64,000 nt of DNA from Myxococcus sp. RHSTA-1-4 (lineage in GTDB: Bacteria > Myxococcota > Myxococcia > Myxococcales > Myxococcaceae). A model generated the notes under the pieces. It worked only from the letters and a program-made list of their open reading frames with translations. It did no database searches and was not told where the DNA came from. The stretch spans positions 1 to 64,000 of the forward strand of contig NZ_JAIQDG010000020.1 of the NCBI RefSeq assembly GCF_020037125.1, read 5' to 3'. How positions within the stretch are numbered: position 1 is the first letter of the stretch; every line of letters starts with the position of its first letter. Below, piece after piece: positions 57,450 to 64,000 of the stretch. The position numbers were made by a program, and so were the translations under genes.

Positions 57450-57704
57450 GGGTTCAAACTCTAGCTTCGACTCCGCGGCATTCACCATCCCCCGGCACCG
57501 GTGCATGAAATGGGCGCGCAGGTCTTCGCGGCCTGGGAGCCCTCTGGCGCGCCCTCAGCTGGAGCGACACCTCACATCCCTCGCTGCTCTGACGTCCCCG
57601 CATGCGCCGCGACGCACGTGCGTCCACGGTGAACGCAGCCCCACCTCCAGAACCTCGGTGGGAACAGGACTCCAGAGTGTTACGCGGTGAACGCTGTTGG
57701 CCCC

Positions 57705-57725
57705 GGGGTTGCTACTGCAACCCCG
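57705..57725 (+). promoter_or_regulatory. Hairpin just before the start of the aegerolysin-TULIP gene
   Basis: Including the flanking pair at 57704/57725, the arms are CGGGGTTGC and GCAACCCCG around the loop TACT: a 9-bp stem. It ends 1 nt before the ATG at 57727. No other Shine-Dalgarno is present, and the only purine-rich tract (GGGG) is inside the stem. It would hide the ribosome-binding region, so translation may depend on melting, an RNA-binding protein or a leaderless/TTG start at 57697. Confidence 0.6.
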
Positions 57726-57726
57726 C

Positions 57727-59613
57727 ATGATCTCCACCACGCTCACCATCAAGAATGACTCGGGCTGTCCCATGGACAACCGGGGGACGCCGAACAACAA
57801 GGACGGACACATCGAGGGCAGCGCGCCCGCCACGAGCATCCCCTCGGGCGGCAGCACCTCCTTCGACGTCCAGCAGAACAACTCCCTGTCCCCTGGCCCC
57901 GAGGGCTCCGTCACCTACAAGCTCGAGACGGGCAACGAGCAGGTCTCCCTCACCTTCAACTGGATGTACTCCAGCGGCCCGAACCACCCCGAGTCCTATT
58001 CCGGCACGTCGAGCCAGTCCTTCGTGAGCGTGAGCACCCAGACCACGGACGGCTCGGGTGACCACCACGCCGTCACCTACTCCGTGAAGCTCGCCCCCCG
58101 CGCCCCCAATGAGTGGGACATGGTCTGGGCCCTCTCCGTGGGCCTCATCGACAAGCAGCTCCACGACCTCCAGTACTACGGCCTCATCCCCTCCCGATTC
58201 ACCCAGCCGCAGAACCCCTCCGCCCCGGCGGGCAGCGCGGACGCCTGGTCCCAGCTCATCGTGACGGCCATGGCCGCGCCCACCGTGCAGGTCCCCGATG
58301 ACGCGACCACCCACCTGGACCTGTACCTGCCCCTGACCACCGCGACCCTCCAGTACGTGGACGGCGGCCAGCAGCAGACGCTCTCGCTGTCGGGCACCAC
58401 CGTCATCGTGTCGCTGGACCTCTCCCAGGCCCAGGTGACGGCCCCCAGCACCCTGGCCGCCACGACCGAGGCGAAGCAGCACCTCCAGGGACTCATGTCC
58501 CTCAACTACGGCGTCTACCGCCTCCTCCTGGACCTGACCCAGCCCGCGCTGTTCCGCTCACTGCGCGTCGTGAACACGGCCACCAACGCCGCCGTGCCGC
58601 TCTCCTCCGCCGCCCAGAGCACGCTCCAGTCCACCCTCGCCGGGCTGAGGCAGATGGACGTGGCGTACACCGTGAAGGCCCCGGGCAAGCCCGCCAGCAT
58701 CGAGCCCACGCTCGCGGTGGCGCGCACCACCCGCTACGCCTCGGACGGGGACTTCAGCACCCTGAACGTCTGCATGATGACCCGCGGCCGCGCGGAGCCG
58801 ACGTGGAACTCGCGCTACACGTTCAAGGCCCCCATGGCCGCCACCACCAACCCGGACGGCAGCCCCGCGGAGGCCAAGGCGCGCATGTACCTGAGCCAGG
58901 ACACCCTGGGCGAGGGCTACTTCGTGCCCACCGTGCTGCCCGCCATCCTGGAGGCCTCGGGCATCGGGGGGACCATCAGCCGCATGGCGCCGCTCGTGTA
59001 CCGGTGCGGCGGCTCCCGGAACAACGGCAACCTGAATGACGGACGAGGCGAGTTCGTCCAGGTCAACAACGGCTTCGACCAGTACGTCTACGGCGCCGAG
59101 AGCATCCTCTTCCAGACCCTCCCCAGCGTCCAACCGAACCAGAGCGTCGTCATCTCCCTCACGGGCCAGTTCCAGGTGGTCGCCGAGGTCAGCCAGTATC
59201 CGCTGGACACCTTCGGCATCGGCCTGAAGGACCGCCTGGGCACCGCCACGTACGTGCAGCCGTGGACGGGCACCATCACCCTCTCCGCAGGCGACAAGGG
59301 CACGCTCGTCACCGACGTCAGCATCACCCTGGGCCAGGCCCCCGCCCCCGACGTCGACAAGACGCTGGACGGCTGGGTCTTCAACGCGCTGGACGCGCTG
59401 TTCAACTGGACCACCACCACGCCCCAGGCCGGCATCACCCAGAAGGTCCAGGAGTTCGCCAACACGCTCGCGAGCACCTTCCGGGACAACGCCTCCATGT
59501 GCCTGGACGCCTCGGACTGCGTGGTGCTGCCCACCGGCGCGCCGTACCTCTACAGCCAGCTCGTGTTCAATCAGGACGGCGCCATCCAGGTGGACGTCTC
59601 CTTCCCGGGCTGA
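57727..59613 (+). CDS. Aegerolysin-like / P47-TULIP-like protein
   Basis: About 628 residues, no signal peptide. Residues 1-125 resemble aegerolysins: TLTIKNDSG, KDGHIEGSAPATSIPSGGS, SLSPGPEGSVTYKL and a later FNWMYSSGP; aegerolysins bind specific membrane lipids. At about 130 the sequence turns into EWDMVWALSVGLIDKQLHDLQ and HLDLYLPLTTATL, which match the opening of clostridial P47/OrfX (TULIP) proteins (WDxVxxxSxxxxNKxL). The remainder is beta-rich (QYPLDTFGIGLKDRLG, YLYSQLVFNQDG). A TTG at 57697 adds 10 residues. The next gene starts 45 bp later, so they form an operon. The function is unproved; lipid binding or pore assembly is inferred. Confidence 0.65.
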   Translation: MISTTLTIKNDSGCPMDNRGTPNNKDGHIEGSAPATSIPSGGSTSFDVQQNNSLSPGPEGSVTYKLETGNEQVSLTFNWMYSSGPNHPESYSGTSSQSFVSVSTQTTDGSGDHHAVTYSVKLAPRAPNEWDMVWALSVGLIDKQLHDLQYYGLIPSRFTQPQNPSAPAGSADAWSQLIVTAMAAPTVQVPDDATTHLDLYLPLTTATLQYVDGGQQQTLSLSGTTVIVSLDLSQAQVTAPSTLAATTEAKQHLQGLMSLNYGVYRLLLDLTQPALFRSLRVVNTATNAAVPLSSAAQSTLQSTLAGLRQMDVAYTVKAPGKPASIEPTLAVARTTRYASDGDFSTLNVCMMTRGRAEPTWNSRYTFKAPMAATTNPDGSPAEAKARMYLSQDTLGEGYFVPTVLPAILEASGIGGTISRMAPLVYRCGGSRNNGNLNDGRGEFVQVNNGFDQYVYGAESILFQTLPSVQPNQSVVISLTGQFQVVAEVSQYPLDTFGIGLKDRLGTATYVQPWTGTITLSAGDKGTLVTDVSITLGQAPAPDVDKTLDGWVFNALDALFNWTTTTPQAGITQKVQEFANTLASTFRDNASMCLDASDCVVLPTGAPYLYSQLVFNQDGAIQVDVSFPG

Positions 59614-59658
59614 GCACCGCCCTCCTCCTCCCCCTCTTCAACCCCTCTTGGAGCTCTC

Positions 59659-62600
59659 ATGTCACAGGGCAACCTGACTGGCTCGGCGTCCGTCTCTTCC
59701 AGCCTGATGTACAACTACCTGGCCGCCACCTCCGTGGACGCGTCGTACCCGCTGGCCACGGCGGAGGACGCGGGCGGCGCCCCGCTCCTCTTCAGCGTGG
59801 GCGCGTCCAGCGCGGACAGCAGCCGCAAGACGCTGTGGGTGATGTTGCGCGACACCACGGTGCAGACCGGGTGGCGCCAGCTGGAGCTGAGCCCGGACAC
59901 CACCCGGGACGTCCAGTGCTACGCGGTCATCCAGGCGCGGTCGGGAGAAATCATCCTGGCCGTGGCCATGGACGACGGCGCGGGCGGCAGCCGCGTCTTC
60001 GTCTCTCCCGCGCTGGTCCCCACCACCGACGGAAGCCCCTGGAGCACGCTCGCCTCCGCGTGGGTCCAGCGACAGGGTAGCCCCGCCGGCGCACCCGTCC
60101 TGCGGCTGCTGCTGGGCGACTTCACGAACGCCCAGCAGGTCCCGCTGCTCATCGCCGAAGTGAAGACTTCAACGGGAAGCGTGGGCCGCTACTTCGTCGA
60201 CGCGTCCACCTCCTCCGTCAGCAACGCCTGGTCCAACTGGTCACCGCCGCAGGACGTGAAGACGCTGCACGACGTCGTCATCGGCAGCGCCTCCATCACC
60301 GGCGATACGTACCGCGGCACCTGGACGCTCTACGATGACAACTCCGGCAAGCGGTGCCTCACCTTCACCAGCCTGCTCGACTCGCACTCCACCAGCCACA
60401 CGCTGTCGGTACAGGCCCCCTCCGGAGCGCGCTGCCTCTGGGCGCTGCCGGACCCGCGCAACAGCGGGCTCAGCGCCCTCTATGTCGGCGGAGACGGCCT
60501 GTGGTGGTTCCCGTCCACCGGCCTGAAGAACGCCAAGAGCGCCGCGCTGGCCATCGCCTCGTCCGACCTGCTCCCCGGCGTCTCCGCGGTGCTGGCCCAC
60601 CAGGACGCCTCGCGCGTCTCCGTCTGGGCCGTGGACAGCAGCCAGCGGCTGTTCTGCGTCAGCAACGCGGTGGGCGCCACCGAGGGCTGGTCCGCCCCCC
60701 TCCAGCAAGCCGAGCACGTGGCCCACCTGGCCGCGCGCCGCAACCAGAAGCGCTCCGCCAGCGAGCTGTTCCTCTCCTCCACGGACAACAGCACCATCAC
60801 CTACCTGTGGCAGGACCCCACCAGCACGAGCTGGCAGAACACCGACATGGTGCTGCCCTCCCCGGGCAATGGCCAGCAGTTCGCCTGCTACACCACCGTG
60901 GTGCGCTTCACCGACACGCAGGGCGCTCCCCTCATCGGGCAGACGGTGCAGCTCAACGCCTCCGAGTGGGCCCACGTCCTGGTGAACGGGTACTGGACGG
61001 ACCTGGACACCTCCACGCCGGTGGAGGTGAAGACGGACAGCTCGGGCACGGTGACGCTCATCAACAAGGTGTCCGACGTGGGCACCCCCATGTACCGCAT
61101 CAGCGCGTCCTTCCTCGCCGAGCCCGTGACGGCCGACCCCAGCGCGGAGCTGCGCGCGAACCTGGCCCAGAAGCTCCAGGCCAGCGACCTGTCGGACTGG
61201 AAGAAGCAGGACGGCACGCCCGTGGTGCCCCCCGGCACGGACCCCGCCCTCGTCTCGCAGATCCAGGACTCGCTCAAGCAGCTCATGGCCAACATGGACA
61301 GCCTGCCGGCGGACGGCTCCGCCGCGCCCGCTCCGTCCTCCACGGCCCCCTCCGCCCCCGCGCCCAAGGCCCAGGCGCTCGTGGTGCGGCCCATGTCCTT
61401 CAGCGTTCTGGGCGACGTGGGCAACGCCATTGAGACGGCGGCCGGCGACGTGCTCCAGGCGCTGGAGAGCGCCGCGGGCGCCGTCTACGAGTACGTCATC
61501 CAGCCCGTGGCCAGCGCGGCCAGCAACCTGCTCCAGTTCTTCGTGAAGATTGGCGAGCAGGTCCTCACCTTCGTCATCCGCACCCTCTCCGAGGCGCTCC
61601 AGCTCATCAGCTGGCTGTTCCAGCAGCTCACGGTGCTCATCGGCGACCTCATCAGCCTGCTCGGGTTCCTCTTCTCCTGGGGCGACATCCTCAACACCCA
61701 GAGGCTGCTGGAGACCATGACCCAGGACGTCATCCTCTGGGCGGGCGGCACGCTGAAGGAGGCGGGGCCCGCCATCGGCGCGTTCTTCGACTCGCTCATC
61801 GCCGGGTGGGACGACGTCGTCACCCAGGCCATGGGCCTGCAGGACGTGAGCCTGGGCCAGGTGACGATGCAGGCGCAGAGCTCGGCGTCGTCCGGGCAGC
61901 AGTCCGCCCTCTCGTGCCTGAACACCAGCCCGGGCGGCACGTTCTCCACGTACCAGGTCACCCATGGCGGGCTCGCGGACACCGAGCTCAGTCCGTCCGA
62001 GAACCCGCTTGTCCAGGCGGTGCTCGACTTCGCCCAGACGGCGGTGGCCATCCTCGGAGACGTCGCCGGCACGGTGAAGGAGGTGCTTGGCAACCTCCAG
62101 AAGATGCTCCAGCAGGGCACCTTCACGCTGAAGGGCTTCGTGGAGCTGCTGGCCGGCGAGGCCGTGCAGGCGCTGCTGCTGGCGGCCAGGGACCTGCTGG
62201 TGGGCCTGTGCGCCGTGGTGACGGACATCGCCCAGGCCATGGTGCAGGACCTGCTCCTGCGCCCGGTGAACATCCCGCTCATCTCCTGGCTCTACAAGGA
62301 GCTCACCGGCGAGGACTCGCTGACGATGCTGGGCGCGCTCTGCCTGCTCGCGGCCATCCCGGTAACCATCGTCTACAAGCTGCTCACGGGCGAGGCGCCG
62401 GTCCAGGAGCAGGAGGTGGCGCAGCTGAAGCAGGCGGACTCGAGGGCGAAGCTGATGCCCTGGCGGGCGCGCCCGACGTCATTCCTGGCGCTGGACGCGC
62501 AGGACACGGACAGCGTGGCCCAGAGCGAGGCGGCCGTCCGCTACTCACACGTGGGCGGACTCGCCGGGGTCATGGCCTCGTTCTTCTACCCCTTGTTCCT

Positions 62601-63201
62601 CGCCGCCATGGCGGACTTCAAGAAGTTCCGCATGAGGGACACAAAGCTGGAGTGCCTCATCTCGACGATGCAGGCGTCGATGACGGCCATCGGCGTGGCG
62701 GGGACCTTCCCCTTCGATGACGACCCGTCCCAGCAGAAGCTGGACCGGGCCCTCTGGGGCGTCAGCCTGGCGGAGGCGGTGACCACGAGCTGCGCGGCCC
62801 TGCTGGGCTGGGCCGCGTACTCGGGGCGTGGGCCGACGAAGGCGATAGAGGTCGTGGGCAAGCTGATGGGCGGGCTCGACACGCTGCTGCTGGGCCTGGT
62901 CTCCCTGGTGGGCTTCGTCGTCGCCGTGTGGAGCTACGTGAAGGAGATAACCGCGGATGGCAGTGCGTCGGTGCCCTACCACACCGTCCTCAGCGACACG
63001 GAGAAGCTCTTCGCCAACCTCTCCCGCAACACGGGCGTGGGGCTGGAGTCCTTCGCCGGCTTCTCCGAGCAGGTGGAGGCGCTCGCCGTCGCGGTGGTCT
63101 TCGAGCTGACGGCCTTCGGACTCGACGGCCTGCGGTGGGCCGCGTCCGTCCTGGCCACCACCGTGAAGGACGTGGAGGGGAAGCTCTTCCAGCCCACCTG
63201 A
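59659..63201 (+). CDS. Large protein with beta-propeller-like and helical membrane-active regions
   Basis: This 1180-residue protein has no signal peptide. Residues 1-420 look like a beta-propeller or tectonin-type repeat (KTLWVMLRDTTVQTGWRQLEL, LSALYVGGDGLWWFPSTGL, SVWAVDSSQRLFCVSNAV). Residues 420-500 resemble an Ig-like domain (VVRFTDTQGAPLIGQTVQL). After a Pro/Ser linker near 560, residues 575-1180 are long hydrophobic and amphipathic helices, for example LLQFFVKIGEQVLTFVIRTL and AMVQDLLLRPVNIPLISWL, with several membrane-insertable segments. TTGGAG lies 6 nt before the ATG. It is cotranscribed with the aegerolysin/TULIP gene. Toxin-like architecture; no known family assigned. Confidence 0.7.
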   Translation: MSQGNLTGSASVSSSLMYNYLAATSVDASYPLATAEDAGGAPLLFSVGASSADSSRKTLWVMLRDTTVQTGWRQLELSPDTTRDVQCYAVIQARSGEIILAVAMDDGAGGSRVFVSPALVPTTDGSPWSTLASAWVQRQGSPAGAPVLRLLLGDFTNAQQVPLLIAEVKTSTGSVGRYFVDASTSSVSNAWSNWSPPQDVKTLHDVVIGSASITGDTYRGTWTLYDDNSGKRCLTFTSLLDSHSTSHTLSVQAPSGARCLWALPDPRNSGLSALYVGGDGLWWFPSTGLKNAKSAALAIASSDLLPGVSAVLAHQDASRVSVWAVDSSQRLFCVSNAVGATEGWSAPLQQAEHVAHLAARRNQKRSASELFLSSTDNSTITYLWQDPTSTSWQNTDMVLPSPGNGQQFACYTTVVRFTDTQGAPLIGQTVQLNASEWAHVLVNGYWTDLDTSTPVEVKTDSSGTVTLINKVSDVGTPMYRISASFLAEPVTADPSAELRANLAQKLQASDLSDWKKQDGTPVVPPGTDPALVSQIQDSLKQLMANMDSLPADGSAAPAPSSTAPSAPAPKAQALVVRPMSFSVLGDVGNAIETAAGDVLQALESAAGAVYEYVIQPVASAASNLLQFFVKIGEQVLTFVIRTLSEALQLISWLFQQLTVLIGDLISLLGFLFSWGDILNTQRLLETMTQDVILWAGGTLKEAGPAIGAFFDSLIAGWDDVVTQAMGLQDVSLGQVTMQAQSSASSGQQSALSCLNTSPGGTFSTYQVTHGGLADTELSPSENPLVQAVLDFAQTAVAILGDVAGTVKEVLGNLQKMLQQGTFTLKGFVELLAGEAVQALLLAARDLLVGLCAVVTDIAQAMVQDLLLRPVNIPLISWLYKELTGEDSLTMLGALCLLAAIPVTIVYKLLTGEAPVQEQEVAQLKQADSRAKLMPWRARPTSFLALDAQDTDSVAQSEAAVRYSHVGGLAGVMASFFYPLFLAAMADFKKFRMRDTKLECLISTMQASMTAIGVAGTFPFDDDPSQQKLDRALWGVSLAEAVTTSCAALLGWAAYSGRGPTKAIEVVGKLMGGLDTLLLGLVSLVGFVVAVWSYVKEITADGSASVPYHTVLSDTEKLFANLSRNTGVGLESFAGFSEQVEALAVAVVFELTAFGLDGLRWAASVLATTVKDVEGKLFQPT

Positions 63202-63209
63202 CGCGCCAC

Positions 63210-64000
63210 TCACGCCTGGGAAAGGGACTGAACGCGCCGTGTCTTCACGTTCGTCACCTTTCCCGAGCGCTCCAGCACGCCCTGTCCCACGATGAACAGG
63301 GCGCCATGGATGTCCTTCCGGCACTGCTCGTACACGTCCGGCGGCACCACGAGGTTCGCGATTCCCGTCTCGTCCTCCAGGGAGATGAAGCAGAGGCCCT
63401 TCGCCGTCGGGGGCCTCTGCCGGCAGATGAGCATCCCTCCCACCGTCACCGGCCGCCCCGAGCGCACCTGCTTCAGCCCCTCCGCCGTCACCGCGCCCAG
63501 CTTCTTCAGCGTCGGCCGCAGCAGCTCCAGCGGGTGCTTCTCCAGCGACAGCCCCACCGTGTCGTAGTCCGCCACCACCCGCTCGAAGATGCCCATCGGT
63601 GGCAACTCCACCTCCGTGCCGTCCATCGACATCCCGAAGAACAGGTCATCCGAGTCCAGCGGCCCCAGCGCTTGAATCTCCCACAGCGCCTTGCGCCGCG
63701 AGCCACACAGCCCCGCCAGCGCTCCCGCCAGCGCCAGCCGCGTCAGCTCGTGCCTGGGAATCCGCGACCGCCTCGCCAGGTCTCCCACGTCCCGGAAGCC
63801 CTCCCCCTTCGCCGACTCCACCCGGCGCCCCGCGGACGCGCCCAGCCCCTTCACCATCCGCAGCCCCAGCCGCAGCGCCTTCCCGCCGTCCTCCAGCGTG
63901 CAGTCCCACGCCGAGTACCGCACGTCCACCGGCCGCACCTCCACCCCGTGCCGCTGCACGTCCGCCACCAGCGTGTGCGGCGCGTAGAAGCCCATCGGCT
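63210..64000 (-). CDS. dnaE2: C-terminal part of error-prone DNA polymerase DnaE2 (truncated by window edge)
   Basis: The gene enters from the right edge and ends at 63210. The 260-plus residues shown contain the fingers/C-terminal part of a bacterial replicative-type alpha subunit: GFYAPHTLVADVQRHGVEV, LRLGLRMVKGLG, DVGDLARRSRI and the OB-fold (VTVGGMLICRQRPPTAKGLCFISLEDETGIANLVV), which is characteristic of DnaE2/ImuC. ImuC acts with ImuA/ImuB in mutagenic translesion synthesis; those genes are not in the window. The Met at 63995 is internal, not the start. Confidence 0.88.
   Translation of the reverse strand, partial: PMGFYAPHTLVADVQRHGVEVRPVDVRYSAWDCTLEDGGKALRLGLRMVKGLGASAGRRVESAKGEGFRDVGDLARRSRIPRHELTRLALAGALAGLCGSRRKALWEIQALGPLDSDDLFFGMSMDGTEVELPPMGIFERVVADYDTVGLSLEKHPLELLRPTLKKLGAVTAEGLKQVRSGRPVTVGGMLICRQRPPTAKGLCFISLEDETGIANLVVPPDVYEQCRKDIHGALFIVGQGVLERSGKVTNVKTRRVQSLSQA

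Overview
The window is very GC-rich, densely coded DNA with strong G/C third-position bias. Several traits point to a myxobacterium of the Myxococcaceae (Myxococcus, Corallococcus or Pyxidicoccus type): several Ser/Thr protein kinases, a GAF sigma-54 activator, Cys-rich 'CGNGxxExxEQCDDGN' lipoprotein repeats, a bactofilin-like protein and many orphan lipoproteins. The genus is an inference, because no rRNA or tRNA gene is visible. About 46 protein genes or gene remnants are supported, most of them core or lineage-specific chromosomal genes.

Layout. 1-5 kb: a lipase, an exported epoxide-hydrolase-like enzyme behind two tandem palindromes, and a membrane glycosyltransferase. 5-10 kb: a myxobacterial unknown, a DTW-domain tRNA modification enzyme, divergent glycyl-tRNA synthetase, a small membrane protein and a Ser/Thr kinase. 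9.9-13 kb: a cysteine-peptidase-like protein, then a decayed stretch with a frameshifted nitrilase-like gene and a ParA remnant. 13-18 kb: an MBL hydrolase with a GAF sigma-54 activator, and a 791-residue unknown. 18-25 kb: envelope proteins and a translationally coupled FHA-GAF-cyclase/zinc-ribbon kinase pair. 25-30 kb: truD, then an ECF sigma/anti-sigma/STN-bactofilin operon ending in a clear terminator. 30-33 kb: a two-subunit flavin/iron-sulfur amine or imino-acid dehydrogenase, a long stem-loop and a trypsin-like lipoprotein.

33-42 kb: a catalytically degenerate SDR, a universal stress protein, a transporter-like membrane protein that seems to start at CTG, a B-box/TPR/aspartyl-protease-like protein, and an operon joining a ferredoxin-type reductase, a MerR regulator and a diiron ferritin-like protein behind an inverted repeat. 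42-48 kb: acyltransferase, exonuclease III and two repeat-bearing lipoproteins. 48-57 kb: hydrolase, dioxygenase, histidine kinase, WbqC-like protein, AAA ATPase, a duplicated-domain exported protein and an AidB-type acyl-CoA dehydrogenase. The right end holds the C-terminal part of a DnaE2-type polymerase on the minus strand.

The best candidate for an undescribed system is at 57.7-63.2 kb. One gene appears to fuse an aegerolysin-like beta-sandwich to a clostridial P47/OrfX-like (TULIP) region. Next to it lies a 1180-residue protein with a beta-propeller-like front half and a long hydrophobic or amphipathic helical back half. Neither has a signal peptide. The first gene lacks a normal Shine-Dalgarno sequence and instead has a 9-bp hairpin ending 1 nt before its ATG. 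This resembles a toxin or membrane-active two-component system. That reading rests on motif recognition, not on a search.
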